A stretch of 64,000 bases of DNA from Bacteroidaceae bacterium (GCA_017451645.1 JAFTNZ010000018.1:1-64000), one strand, 5' to 3'. Shown: positions 53,517 to 62,900, counted from the first letter of the stretch. The notes: a model not told the origin generated them from the sequence alone. Translations and numbers: made by a program.

Positions 53517-53610
53517 ATTCTATAATCCGTGACGCAGATTATATAATCTGAAGCTTGGATTATATAATCTGTGATTCAGAATATATAATCTGTGATTCAG
53601 ATTATAGAAT
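53517..53610. repeat. Five-unit palindrome array, 21-bp period
   Basis: Core GATTATATAATC occurs exactly at 53537-53548 and 53558-53569, with one change at 53579-53590 (GAATATATAATC). Half-changed outer units sit at 53517-53527 (ATTCTATAATC) and 53600-53610 (GATTATAGAAT), mirror images of each other. All five are in 21-bp register, and spacers are related (TGTGATTCA twice). Confidence 0.92.
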
Positions 53611-53668
53611 AGAAGCCTTTTTATTGGGAATTTACAGGGTTACTTGGGGAAGTTACTTCGGGTATAGA

Positions 53669-53732
53669 CAAAAAAAAAGGGTCAACGCCTTGACCCAACC
53701 TTATTAACCTTAAATCTAATACCATGAAAAAC
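53669..53732 (-). ncRNA. Candidate small RNA (promoter-terminator unit)
   Basis: On the minus strand a TACCTTTG -7 box (53739-53746) with CTTG 19 nt upstream is followed, after about 35 nt of unstructured sequence containing ATGGTATTAGATTTAAGG, by the hairpin GGGTCAAGGCGTTGACCC (53679-53696) and nine T residues. The predicted transcript is about 64 nt and has no useful reading frame. It could be a free small RNA or a leader terminated before the HU-like gene. Sequence of this type is, to my memory, recurrent in Bacteroides intergenic regions, but I cannot name a family. Confidence 0.6.
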
Positions 53733-53836
53733 TTGATGCAAAGGTACAGCTTTCTGCTGAATCTGCAAGAAATTCAGCTCCCTTTTTATGTTATAAAACA
53801 TGTTTCTTGATTTGAATCAAGAGGAAGGGGGTGTTT

Positions 53837-55138
53837 TCACCTTCCCAACCAACGTTCGGGATTCAATTTGGTCTTCTCCTTACGCAATTGGAAGTGAAGC
53901 ACCGTGTTCCCCGAACTGTCGGTAGCTACAGTCCCTATCTGCTCCTGCGTCTTCAGTTTCTGTCCGCGTTTGACAGAGACGGACGACAGATTGCAATAGA
54001 CTGATATATAGCTGCCGTGACGCACAAGCACTCCCGTGGTACCTCCAAACTGGAACACGGCTGAAACTTCACCATCGAATATGGCACGGGCACAGGCCCC
54101 CTTGCTGCCTTTGATGTCTATTCCCTTGTTGTCCAACTGTACATTTTTCAGTCCGGCAACATTGTATTGTCCGAAATGGCTCACCACTGCATAGGCTCCG
54201 GTGATGGGCATCGGCAATTTTCCCCGATTGCTCTCAAACACACCGGACAATTGCCTGTCGCCGGTATATTCTTCCATCATCGGCACTTCTCCCTTCCCTT
54301 TCGACGGTGTGGCTCCTGCCGCAGGTTTTCCCTTGCCAGCCCCCTTGCGGGCCTCAGCCTTGCGTTTGCGCTCGGCCTCTTCAGCACGTCGCTTGGCTGC
54401 AGCTATCTCTTGTTCTATCAACCGGTCTATCTGTGCATTCAGTTGCCGCGACTTTTTGCGTTGTTTGTTCAGTTCTGCCTGCAGTCCGCGCTGCTTTTTC
54501 TTCAGCCGGTCAACCAGCTCCCGCTGCTGTTGTTCCTGTTTCTCCATCTTCGCCCGCTCCTCTTCGCGCTCGGCCAGCAGCAGGGTCTTCTCTTCCCTGA
54601 CGGCCTGCAATTCCTGCCGTTTGGCCTCTACCTGCCCCTGCTTCTCCTTGATTTGTTCTCCCTGCACCCGCTGATAGGTAGCATATTCGTTGACATAGCG
54701 CAACCTCCGATAAGCCTGACTCAATGTCCGGGCTGAAAAGATGAACATCAGTTTCTCTTCGATAGTCCGGTTCTTGCGCAGATACCTCACCGACGAGGCA
54801 TACTTCTCCTGCTTCTCCTTCAAGTCGGCAGCCAGCCGCTTCAACTGCTTGTCCAGGCGGGCTATGTCGCCGTCCAGTGCAGCCATCTCTTCTTCAATGG
54901 CCTCAATATACCTGCGCCGTTCCTCCAGCCTGCTGTTTATCAGGGCCAGATCGTCCAACTGGCTCTTCACATCCTTCTTGGTGGAGAGCAGCAACGACTC
55001 CGACTGCCTGATCTGCTCCTGCAGTTCGCCACGCTGAGTTTTCAACGCTTCAATCTGCCGGTTGGTCTGAGCAGCCAAGGGCATAGCCAGACTTCCCACC
55101 AAGAGACAGAGTTGCCAAAGGATACGGGCTTTCATCAT
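53837..55138 (-). CDS. EnvC-like murein hydrolase activator (M23 fold)
   Basis: A 433-residue exported protein: signal peptide (MMKARILWQLCLLVGSLAMPLAAQ), a very long coiled coil (about 25-275, with RQIEALKTQRGELQEQIRQ and a Lys/Glu-rich end) and a C-terminal LytM/peptidase M23 domain (about 320-433; NKGIDIKGSKGACARAIFDG, GTTGVLVRHGSYISVYCNL, VLHFQLRK). The first zinc-ligand His of active enzymes (HxGID) is replaced here by NKGID, as in EnvC. It probably activates septal amidases. Overlaps the next upstream gene by 4 nt. Confidence 0.9.
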   Translation of the reverse strand: MMKARILWQLCLLVGSLAMPLAAQTNRQIEALKTQRGELQEQIRQSESLLLSTKKDVKSQLDDLALINSRLEERRRYIEAIEEEMAALDGDIARLDKQLKRLAADLKEKQEKYASSVRYLRKNRTIEEKLMFIFSARTLSQAYRRLRYVNEYATYQRVQGEQIKEKQGQVEAKRQELQAVREEKTLLLAEREEERAKMEKQEQQQRELVDRLKKKQRGLQAELNKQRKKSRQLNAQIDRLIEQEIAAAKRRAEEAERKRKAEARKGAGKGKPAAGATPSKGKGEVPMMEEYTGDRQLSGVFESNRGKLPMPITGAYAVVSHFGQYNVAGLKNVQLDNKGIDIKGSKGACARAIFDGEVSAVFQFGGTTGVLVRHGSYISVYCNLSSVSVKRGQKLKTQEQIGTVATDSSGNTVLHFQLRKEKTKLNPERWLGR

Positions 55139-56025
55139 AGGGCCAACAACACTTTCAATATGTCGGCAGCCTCAACCCTCTTGTAGCGGGCCGGAACCGA
55201 CAACGGTTCATATTCCACTTGCGTGTTCCAACGCGAGAAAGCAAATGCTGCCTTCATCGGCTTCTCTGTACCATCCAACGAAAGGTTCATCTTCGACGGG
55301 AACTGCTGCCCACCCAACGGCAGGAAGTCTGTATAGGACCAATTCATCTGATAGCCGGCACCTTTTTTGGCAGTCACATGCACCTGCGACTCTTCCAGTC
55401 GCCCACTCTTCAATGCCGCCAGGAATGAGTAGCACAACCGTTTGCTCACCTGCGATGTAAGAGTGACTTGTGCCTCGCCACGGTTCACATCCAGGCGGAA
55501 GATGTCATTGCCCTCCACATGCTTCACCCCCGGCAAGAAAAGTTCATTCCAAAACAGCGCTTGCAGCGTGTAGAAGTCTATTCTGCTGTCGTCAAAGAAC
55601 TTCAGCTCGTCATAATCCACCTCCATATACCGACGGCCTATGCGGTCGAGCAGCAACAAGCGTTTGGGAGTAATCTCTATCCTGGCTGCTTCCACGATTC
55701 CGATGGCTATCAACGAGAGTTGGATGACCTCGTCCTTCTTCATCTTGATGGAACCGCCCACAGAGATGTTCTCCCCTCCGTACGAAGCCGTGAGCCGCAT
55801 TTTGGCGGAGAATTCTTCAAAGTCGGGTGCATTGGCCACTACACCACGCAAATAGGCCGCATCTGAAACCTCACTCAGGTTCACTCCGCTTCCCGTCACA
55901 CTCTTTTTGGACCCGCACGACACGGCCAGAAGCCCTATAACCAGGGCCAACAATACCATTGAACAGACATTTCTTGTTTTCATCTTTCGTCTCTCTCCAT
56001 ATATTATCCGATTCTTTTTTTTCAT
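55135..56025 (-). CDS. DUF4292 family lipoprotein
   Basis: A 296-residue lipoprotein; the lipobox LLAVSC lies at about residues 33-38, and the frame overlaps its upstream neighbour by ATGA, which supports the start at 56025 (an internal ATG at 55983 is an alternative). The DUF4292 domain has the pattern FEEFSAKMRLTASYGGENI, GSIKMKKDEVIQLSLIAIGIVEAARIEITP and NRGEAQVTLTSQVSKRL, a LolA/LolB-like fold. It may carry or insert lipoproteins; not tested. Same operon as the TPR lipoprotein and envC-like genes. Confidence 0.85.
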   Translation of the reverse strand: MKKKNRIIYGERRKMKTRNVCSMVLLALVIGLLAVSCGSKKSVTGSGVNLSEVSDAAYLRGVVANAPDFEEFSAKMRLTASYGGENISVGGSIKMKKDEVIQLSLIAIGIVEAARIEITPKRLLLLDRIGRRYMEVDYDELKFFDDSRIDFYTLQALFWNELFLPGVKHVEGNDIFRLDVNRGEAQVTLTSQVSKRLCYSFLAALKSGRLEESQVHVTAKKGAGYQMNWSYTDFLPLGGQQFPSKMNLSLDGTEKPMKAAFAFSRWNTQVEYEPLSVPARYKRVEAADILKVLLAL

Positions 56026-57788
56026 TTCAAGGACGTACCAGGCGCCTTCACATACTTCTGCAACCTTATCTTCTTTTCCAGCGTTGCAGAGTCATGCTCC
56101 ATCTCTGCAGCCTGCCTCCAATAGCGCAAAGCCTCTTCTCTCTCTCCCAGCAAATAATAGATGTCGCCGCAATGCTCTACAATGGTGGCACTGCTGTCGC
56201 CCCCATTCTTCATGGCTTCGTCGATATAGACACGTGCCTCGGCATAACGTCCTTTCTCGAAAAGTATCCAGGCATAGGTGTCCAGGTAAGTGTCGTTCTT
56301 CGGCTCGGCCTTGACCGTACGGAAACTCATCTCTTCTGCCCGGTCGAGGTCGCGCCCGTCCAATGAGAGGAAATAGGCATAGTTGTTCAGCACACCGATG
56401 TTGTCGGGATTATAGACCAATGCCGAGTCGTAGGCTGCATAAGCCGCCTCTATCCGTCCGGCTGTATGCTCCAAGTCGCCAATCATACTGTAAAAGTCAG
56501 AAACCAAGGAACGGTTGCTTTCCGGAGTGACCTGCGCCACCCCCTTCTGCAACACCTGAAGTGCTTTCTCCTGCTGCTCGGTCTGATAATGGCTGATACC
56601 CAAATAGTAGTAGAATGCCAATTCGTCCGGATTGTAGAGAAGTGCCGGCTCGCACACACGCACAGCCTCGGCATAGTCGTTCTGCCTTACAGCCTGCAGA
56701 AGGAGCTGATAGCGTGCAGCCACATTGTCAGGCTCTATCTCCAACACCTTTTCCAACACGGGTCTGGTGCGGGTGTCGGCCATCTTGTGATGCTCCATAT
56801 AGCTGTAGCAGAGCAGGGCCATACCGGCATCTTCCTGTGGCAGTGCCAGCATACGGTCGAAAAGTTGCAGCACACGGACACTGTCCTTCGACTGCAGAAT
56901 GATGCGGCTCATGATTTTCTGCCGGGCTTCACTGCCCAACTTGGGATTCATCAACAAAGTGTCCTGTTGGGCCCGGAGCAGCGAATCCATCCCCATGCGG
57001 TCGTAGTAGGAGACAAGGGAGAGCTGTGCCATGGCATTCCCCGGCTCTTCGTCCAACACCGACCGGTAAACCCCGTATGCCTCCTCGGGCTTGTCATTGT
57101 CCAGATAACAGTCGCCAAGCAGTACACGGTAACGCATGTCGTTGGGATATTCTTTCGACAGACTCTCTATCTCATTGAAGGCTTGCTGTTTGTCATTCAT
57201 CTCAAAATAGCAGCGGAACTTCTCCATACTGAGTTGTTCGCTCTTGCCCTCCTTCACCTCCAAGCGGTCCAGCGTACGTATGACATTAGGATAATCCTTC
57301 TGCTGCGAATAGAGGTCAAAAAGCACCATCAGCACCTCGCTGCGGGCAGGAAACTGTTCTGCCATCTGCTCATAGACAACGACAGCCTTGTCCAGTTCTT
57401 TGGTACTCCGATAGAAAGCGCCGAGCGTCTGCCTGTACCAGAAGTTGTCCGGCTCTATCTGCACAGCCTGTTCCAACAGAAGGCGTGCCCTATCTGTCTG
57501 GTCCAGATAGACATAGAACTGCGCCAGCTCATACATGGTGGCCGCCGAACGGGGATTGATGGCCAGACAATGTTCGTAGAGTGCCAAGGCTTCGGCATAC
57601 TCTCCCTTTTCCCTTTGGCGTGTGGCCTCCAAAAAGAAATAGTCGCATTTGCGGGCATCTTCGTAAGACAGGATGGCAACCTCCTCCCTGCCCTGCACCT
57701 GCTTCTTTGATGCGCAAGCCCCCAAAACGAACAAGCCAATGGCGGCAACCGGCATCCAAAGCCAACCTTTCCAATGATGAATATCCAT
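56022..57788 (-). CDS. TPR-repeat lipoprotein
   Basis: About 588 residues. Starting at 57788 the protein has a hydrophobic segment ending in GACASKK (lipobox, Cys at about 25). The rest is made of roughly 14 tetratricopeptide units, for example YAEALALYEHCLAINPRSAA, KAVVVYEQMAEQFPARSEVL and AAYDSALVYNPDNIGVLNNY. No enzyme motif. It is likely an outer-membrane lipoprotein that assembles a complex; its position before DUF4292 and EnvC-like genes links it to envelope building. A longer frame to 57842 is possible but would remove the normal signal position. Confidence 0.85.
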   Translation of the reverse strand: MDIHHWKGWLWMPVAAIGLFVLGACASKKQVQGREEVAILSYEDARKCDYFFLEATRQREKGEYAEALALYEHCLAINPRSAATMYELAQFYVYLDQTDRARLLLEQAVQIEPDNFWYRQTLGAFYRSTKELDKAVVVYEQMAEQFPARSEVLMVLFDLYSQQKDYPNVIRTLDRLEVKEGKSEQLSMEKFRCYFEMNDKQQAFNEIESLSKEYPNDMRYRVLLGDCYLDNDKPEEAYGVYRSVLDEEPGNAMAQLSLVSYYDRMGMDSLLRAQQDTLLMNPKLGSEARQKIMSRIILQSKDSVRVLQLFDRMLALPQEDAGMALLCYSYMEHHKMADTRTRPVLEKVLEIEPDNVAARYQLLLQAVRQNDYAEAVRVCEPALLYNPDELAFYYYLGISHYQTEQQEKALQVLQKGVAQVTPESNRSLVSDFYSMIGDLEHTAGRIEAAYAAYDSALVYNPDNIGVLNNYAYFLSLDGRDLDRAEEMSFRTVKAEPKNDTYLDTYAWILFEKGRYAEARVYIDEAMKNGGDSSATIVEHCGDIYYLLGEREEALRYWRQAAEMEHDSATLEKKIRLQKYVKAPGTSLK

Positions 57789-57807
57789 ATTCTGAAAATG
57801 GCTGAAA

Positions 57808-58239
57808 TTATACTCCCGTATGTCCGAAACCTCCGGCTCCACGTTCTGTGTCGTCCAACACTTCTACGGCCTCCCACTCTACCTGCTCGTGGCGGGCAAT
57901 GACCATCTGGGCTATCCGTTCGCCGTCTTCTATGACAAAATCCTCATCCGACAGATTGACCAGAATCACACAGATTTCTCCCCGGTAGTCGGCATCCACC
58001 GTACCCGGCGAGTTGAGCACCGTCACCCCCCGTTTGACTGCCAATCCGCTGCGGGGCCGCACCTGTGCTTCATACCCCACCGGCAATGACATGAAAAGTC
58101 CGGTAGGCACTAGACAACGTTGGAGGGGTTTCAATACAAGGGGAGTCTCGAGGTTGGCACGCAAGTCCATACCGGCAGAAGCCACCGTTGCATAAGCTGG
58201 CAACGGATGATGCGATTTATTGATGATTTGTACTTTCAT
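57808..58239 (-). CDS. dut: dUTP diphosphatase
   Basis: A 143-residue trimeric dUTPase: [11 protein letters not shown] (motif 1), [12 protein letters not shown] (motif 2), [20 protein letters not shown] (motif 3), ERIAQMVI (motif 4) and the C-terminal [10 protein letters not shown] (motif 5). It keeps dUTP low and supplies dUMP. The ATG at 58239 gives the standard MKVQIINKS start. A -7 box CAAAAGTA/TACTTTTG is at 58266-58273. Divergent from dgt. Confidence 0.97.
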   Translation of the reverse strand: MKVQIINKSHHPLPAYATVASAGMDLRANLETPLVLKPLQRCLVPTGLFMSLPVGYEAQVRPRSGLAVKRGVTVLNSPGTVDADYRGEICVILVNLSDEDFVIEDGERIAQMVIARHEQVEWEAVEVLDDTERGAGGFGHTGV

Positions 58240-58338
58240 TTCACTTATCCAAACTATATTTTCCGCAAAAGTAGGCAAAATAAGGAACATAATGGAAAAA
58301 AAACAGGAAAACTCCCGCCTCTTCTGCATTTTTTACAC

Positions 58339-58346
58339 TACTTTTG
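58339..58346 (+). promoter_or_regulatory. -7 box of dgt
   Basis: TACTTTTG 41 nt before the dgt start; the -33 region is GC-rich and not a good match. Confidence 0.5.
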
Positions 58347-58386
58347 CATTTCAGAGTGAGTATATCTGACGTAAACGGAAAGAAAA

Positions 58387-59721
58387 ATGATGAATTGGCT
58401 GCAATTGATATCCAACAAACGGTTAGGGATGGAAGAGATGCACTCTTCGCACAAGGATGACCGGTCTGAGTTCCAACGCGACTACGACCGGCTGATATTC
58501 TCTGCCCCATTCCGTAGGCTTCAGAACAAAACACAGGTGTTTCCCTTGCCGGGAAGCATCTTCGTGCACAACCGGCTGACACATAGCCTGGAGGTTTCGT
58601 GTGTGGGACGTTCGTTGGGAACGGGAGTGGCCAAAGGCTTGACCGAACGCCACCCCACTCTGAAAGACACCCATGTGGAGGAAATCGGGGCCATTGTAGC
58701 AGCGGCCTGCCTGGCACACGACCTGGGGAATCCCCCTTTCGGGCACTCCGGAGAACGGGCCATCGGAACTTATTTCTCAGAGGGGGACGGACAAGGATTG
58801 CACGAGCTGCTGACCGAAGAACAATGGAACGACTTCATCCATTTCGAGGGAAATGCCAATGCATTCCGATTGCTTACACACCAATTCAAAGGACGCAGGA
58901 AAGGCGGATTCGTCATGACTTATCCGACGCTGGCAAGCATTGTCAAATATCCTTTTTCTTCCCGATTGGCCGGAGCCAAAGGCAAATTCGGTTTTTTCAA
59001 AAGTGAAGAGGAAGATTACCTGCGGATTGCCCACGAGCTGGGGCTCATCCGGCAAAGCAGCCCCGGAGAACCTCTCCGTTTCGCCAGACACCCGCTGGTC
59101 TATCTCGTGGAAGCTGCCGATGACATCTGCTACCAATTGATGGACATCGAAGATGCACATAAGTTGAAACTGCTCACTACTGCCGAAACGACAGAATTGC
59201 TGATGCTCTTCCTCAGCGAACACCGGCAGAACAGAGCCAGAGAGGTCTTCCGGCTGGTCAGCGACACCAACGAAAGAATTGCCTACCTGCGCTCTACCAT
59301 CATCGGACAACTGGTGCGCGAATGTACCGACATTTTCATGGAGAACGAGGAGAAAATCCTCGCAGGTACTTTCACCGGCAGCCTCATCAAGCACTTGGGG
59401 GCGCCTTCAGGCACAGCCTATTCCACCTGTTCATCGGTGGCCATTGAGCGTATCTACCGTTCGCGGGAGGTATTGGATGTGGAACTGGCCGGATACAAGG
59501 TCATCAGCACACTCATCCACCTGATGATAGAAGCGGTCACACAGCCGGACAAGACCTATTCCAGACTACTCATCAGCCGGGTATCCGGGCAGTATGACAT
59601 GGAAGCTCCCACACTCTATGGCAGGATACAGGCTGTGCTCGACTACATCTCCGGCATGACGGATGTCTTTGCCCTGGACCTCTACCGGAAAATAAACGGA
59701 AACGGATTGCCGGAAGTATAA
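58387..59721 (+). CDS. dgt: Deoxyguanosinetriphosphate triphosphohydrolase
   Basis: A 444-residue HD-domain enzyme: DRDYDRLIFSAPFRRLQNKTQVF-like start (about 31-52), NRLTHSLEVS with the first His (about 66), AHDLGNPPFGHSGE with the HD pair (about 110-123) and LVYLVEAADDICYQLMDIEDAHK (about 238-260) with the distal Asp. It hydrolyses dGTP to deoxyguanosine and triphosphate. Full length; two Met codons at the start. Together with the divergent dut gene it forms a nucleotide-pool pair. Confidence 0.95.
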   Translation: MMNWLQLISNKRLGMEEMHSSHKDDRSEFQRDYDRLIFSAPFRRLQNKTQVFPLPGSIFVHNRLTHSLEVSCVGRSLGTGVAKGLTERHPTLKDTHVEEIGAIVAAACLAHDLGNPPFGHSGERAIGTYFSEGDGQGLHELLTEEQWNDFIHFEGNANAFRLLTHQFKGRRKGGFVMTYPTLASIVKYPFSSRLAGAKGKFGFFKSEEEDYLRIAHELGLIRQSSPGEPLRFARHPLVYLVEAADDICYQLMDIEDAHKLKLLTTAETTELLMLFLSEHRQNRAREVFRLVSDTNERIAYLRSTIIGQLVRECTDIFMENEEKILAGTFTGSLIKHLGAPSGTAYSTCSSVAIERIYRSREVLDVELAGYKVISTLIHLMIEAVTQPDKTYSRLLISRVSGQYDMEAPTLYGRIQAVLDYISGMTDVFALDLYRKINGNGLPEV

Positions 59722-59763
59722 TGACAAGGAAACAACTAACACAAAAAAAACGAATCATACAAA

Positions 59764-62700
59764 ATGAAGAAAAAAACCTTATTGACTTTCTGTACGTGGC
59801 TGCTGATGTCACTGGTCCCCCTCTGTGTTCAAGGGAAGGGATACGAACGTGAGAAGTACAACTTCAACCCCGAATGGTTGCTACACATCGGCGACCTGGA
59901 AGGAGCAGAGAAAACAGATTTCCCCGACGCAGATTGGGAGAAAGTGACCCTACCACGTGCCTTCAACGAGGATGAGGTGTTCAAGGTTGACATCAAACAC
60001 CTGACAGACACCATTGCCTGGTACCGCAAGCACTTCCGCCTGCCCAAGACAGCCAAGAACAAGAAGGTGTTCATCGAGTTCGAGGGTGTGCGCCAAGGGG
60101 CCGACTTCTACCTGAACGGACACTATCTGGGTCTGCACGAGAACGGTGCCATGGCCGTAGGATTCGACCTGACACCCTATATCAATTATGGGGGTGAGAA
60201 CGTGATGGCTGTCCGCACCGACAACAATTGGGACTACCGCGAACGGGCCACCAACACCAAGTACCAGTGGAGCGACCGAAACTTCAATGCCAACTACGGC
60301 GGACTGCCCAAGAACGTGTGGCTGCACGTGACGGACAAACTCTATCAGACACTGCCCCTCTACAGTAACATGAAGACTACGGGTGTCTATGTCTATGCCA
60401 AGGACATACAGGTAAAGAGCCGCAAGGCCATCATCCATGCCGAGTCGGAAGTGAAGAACGAATACAAGAAGCCGCTGACTGTAAGTTATGAAGTGGAAGT
60501 GGTGGACCTCGACGGCAAGTCTGTAGCCACATTCAACAGCGAGCCGGTGGTGATTGCCAAAGGGGAGACTGCCACCTTGAGTGCCGAAGCACCGCTCAGC
60601 GACCTGCACTTCTGGAGCTGGGGATACGGCTATCTGTATAAGGTAAAGACACGCCTCATCGTGGATGGTGATGTGATGGACGAGGTGGTGACCCGCACAG
60701 GTTTCCGCAAGACACGCTTTGGCGAAGGCAAGGTGTGGATCAACGACCGCGTGTTGCAGTTCAAGGGGTATGCCCAGCGTACCAGTAACGAGTGGCCGGG
60801 TGTGGGCTTGAGTGTGCCTGCCTGGATGAGCGACTACAGCAACGGGCTGGCCGTAGAGGGCAATGCCAACTTCTTCCGCTGGATGCACATCGCAGCCTGG
60901 AAGCAGGACATTGAGAGTTGCGACCGCGTGGGTGCCATGCAGATGTTGCCTGCCGGCGATGCCGAAAAGGATCGTCAAGGCCGGCAGTGGGAACAGCGCA
61001 CCGAACTGATGCGCGATGTCATCATCTATAACCGCAACAATCCGAGCGTCATCTTCTACGAATGTGGAAACGAAAGCATCAGCCGAGAGCACATGCTGGA
61101 AATGAAAGCTATCCGTGACCAGTACGACCCACACGGCGGACGTGCCATCGGTAGCCGCGAGATGCTGGACATCCGCGAGGCTGAGTATGGCGGCGAGATG
61201 CTCTACATCAACAAGAGTTGCCACCACCCGATGATTGCGACCGAATATTGCCGCGACGAGGGACTGCGCAAGTATTGGGACAGCTACAGCTACCCCTACC
61301 ACAAACATGGCGACGGCAACACGGGCTACCACTCCACCGTGACCAACACCACGGCTCCCAAGAAAGATGCCAGTGCCTATAACCAGAACCAAGACCTGCT
61401 GACTGTAGAATGGGTACGCCGCTGGTACGACTACTGGCGCGAACGTCCCGGCATGGGCCGACGGGTGAACTCGGGAGGTGCCAAGATTATCTTCAGCGAC
61501 ACACAGACTCACTTCCGCGGTGCAGAGAACTACCGCCGCAGTGGTGTAGTGGACCCTCTACGCATCCCCAAAGACGGATACTTTGCCCACAAGGTAATGT
61601 GGAACGGTTGGGTGGATATCGAAGAGCACGGCACACACATTGTGGGACATTGGAACTATGAAGGCAGACCCCATCCCAACCTTCCCCAAGGGGAAGGAGT
61701 AGATACTCCGCAAAATGCTAAGCATGACATTTCACTCCCCTCTCTTGTGGAGAGGCAAGGGGGAGGGTCCGCTGTTATAAAACCTGTCTATGTAGTCTCT
61801 ACCGGCGACAAAGTGGAACTTTTCATCAATGGAGAGTCACAAGGTTTCGGCCGTCAGGATTACCGTTTCCTCTATACTTTCGACAGCATCCAATGGAAGC
61901 CGGGTATCATCGAAGCCGTATCGTATGACGAAGCCGGCAAAGAGGTGAGCCGTGCTGCCCTGAAGACGGCAGGAAAACCTCATCACCTGAAGCTGACACG
62001 CATGGCCAATCCGGCAGGCAGTTTTGCCGACGGGCACGACATCGTAATGGTGCAGGTAGAGGTAGTGGATGCCGAGGGTAACCGTTGCCCGCTGGCCAAC
62101 GACATGGTAAATTTCACGCTCGAAGGTCCGGCCGAATGGCGTGGCGGTATCGCACAAGGTCCCGACAACTATGCCTTTGCCACCTCGTTGCCTGTAGAGT
62201 GCGGTATCACCCGCGTGTTGGTACGCTCGACCACTGAAGCAGGTGAAGTGAGACTGACCGCTAAAGCTGAGGGATTAGGTACAGCCACAGAAAACTGGAC
62301 TACCCTCCCTGTGGAAGTGGTGAACGGACTGAGCAGACACTTCCCCGGCGAACTCCTCCCCTGCCGTCTGGAGCGTGGCGAGACACCGCTCACTCCATCG
62401 TACACCGACAAGAAGGTGGATGTACAGATTGTGGATGTAAAAGCCGGTGTGAATCAGGAAACAGCGACCAACAGTTTCGACGACAACGAGCTGAGCGAAT
62501 GGCGCAACGATGGCAAGCTCAATACCGCTTGGATTACCTATAAACTCAACCGCCGCGCTGCAGTGGATGACATCTGCATGAAGCTCACCGGATGGCGCCA
62601 ACGCAGCTACCCGCTCGAAATCTTTGCCGGCAAAGAGCTTATCTGGAAAGGCAACACAGAAAAGAGCCTCGGCTACATCCATCTGGACATTGAGCACCCC

Positions 62701-62889
62701 GTCCTGACCGATGAGATTACCATCCGCCTGAAAGGTGCTGCCCAAGAGGGCGATGCCTTCGGACAAATCGTGGAGGTGGTGGAACCCAAAGCCGGAGAAC
62801 TCGACCTCTTCAAGGCAAAAGATGGAGAGAAGACCCGCAGCGAACTCCGCATCGTGGAAATCGAGTTTCTGGAAACGTTGCAACAATAA
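59764..62889 (+). CDS. GH2 family beta-glycosidase (exported)
   Basis: A 1041-residue enzyme: signal peptide (about 1-24), jelly-roll domain (about 40-200; WLLHIGDLEGAEK, FIEFEGVRQGADFYLNGHYLGLHE), Ig-like domain, TIM barrel (about 320-610) with the acid/base region FYECGNESISREH (Glu about 437), then DUF4982- and Big-like domains (KPVYVVSTGDKVELFINGES) and a C-terminal discoidin-like region. Relatives are beta-galactosidases or beta-glucuronidases of plant or host glycans. Residues about 635-670 are encoded by an inserted palindromic element (61667-61769). No SusC/D genes are near. Confidence 0.88.
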   Translation: MKKKTLLTFCTWLLMSLVPLCVQGKGYEREKYNFNPEWLLHIGDLEGAEKTDFPDADWEKVTLPRAFNEDEVFKVDIKHLTDTIAWYRKHFRLPKTAKNKKVFIEFEGVRQGADFYLNGHYLGLHENGAMAVGFDLTPYINYGGENVMAVRTDNNWDYRERATNTKYQWSDRNFNANYGGLPKNVWLHVTDKLYQTLPLYSNMKTTGVYVYAKDIQVKSRKAIIHAESEVKNEYKKPLTVSYEVEVVDLDGKSVATFNSEPVVIAKGETATLSAEAPLSDLHFWSWGYGYLYKVKTRLIVDGDVMDEVVTRTGFRKTRFGEGKVWINDRVLQFKGYAQRTSNEWPGVGLSVPAWMSDYSNGLAVEGNANFFRWMHIAAWKQDIESCDRVGAMQMLPAGDAEKDRQGRQWEQRTELMRDVIIYNRNNPSVIFYECGNESISREHMLEMKAIRDQYDPHGGRAIGSREMLDIREAEYGGEMLYINKSCHHPMIATEYCRDEGLRKYWDSYSYPYHKHGDGNTGYHSTVTNTTAPKKDASAYNQNQDLLTVEWVRRWYDYWRERPGMGRRVNSGGAKIIFSDTQTHFRGAENYRRSGVVDPLRIPKDGYFAHKVMWNGWVDIEEHGTHIVGHWNYEGRPHPNLPQGEGVDTPQNAKHDISLPSLVERQGGGSAVIKPVYVVSTGDKVELFINGESQGFGRQDYRFLYTFDSIQWKPGIIEAVSYDEAGKEVSRAALKTAGKPHHLKLTRMANPAGSFADGHDIVMVQVEVVDAEGNRCPLANDMVNFTLEGPAEWRGGIAQGPDNYAFATSLPVECGITRVLVRSTTEAGEVRLTAKAEGLGTATENWTTLPVEVVNGLSRHFPGELLPCRLERGETPLTPSYTDKKVDVQIVDVKAGVNQETATNSFDDNELSEWRNDGKLNTAWITYKLNRRAAVDDICMKLTGWRQRSYPLEIFAGKELIWKGNTEKSLGYIHLDIEHPVLTDEITIRLKGAAQEGDAFGQIVEVVEPKAGELDLFKAKDGEKTRSELRIVEIEFLETLQQ
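61667..61769. repeat. Palindromic element carried in frame inside the GH2 gene
   Basis: Ends GACCCCATCCC (61667) and GGGAGGGTC (to 61769) are inverted; between them are two smaller hairpins, CTTCCCCAAGGGGAAG (61681-61696) and CCTCTCTTGTGGAGAGG (61739-61755). It is read as RPHPNLPQGEGVDTPQN and on without a stop. Confidence 0.85.
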
Positions 62890-62900
62890 TGAGGATTTTA

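Noticed and set aside
56466-57710. 414-codon plus-strand frame across the TPR lipoprotein gene
   Set aside because: The minus strand encodes clear TPR repeats with a lipobox; the plus frame has no start context or family likeness.
59950-61512. Long minus-strand frame (about 520 codons) in the GH2 gene
   Set aside because: His/Val-rich composition without motifs; it mirrors the real GH2 coding frame.
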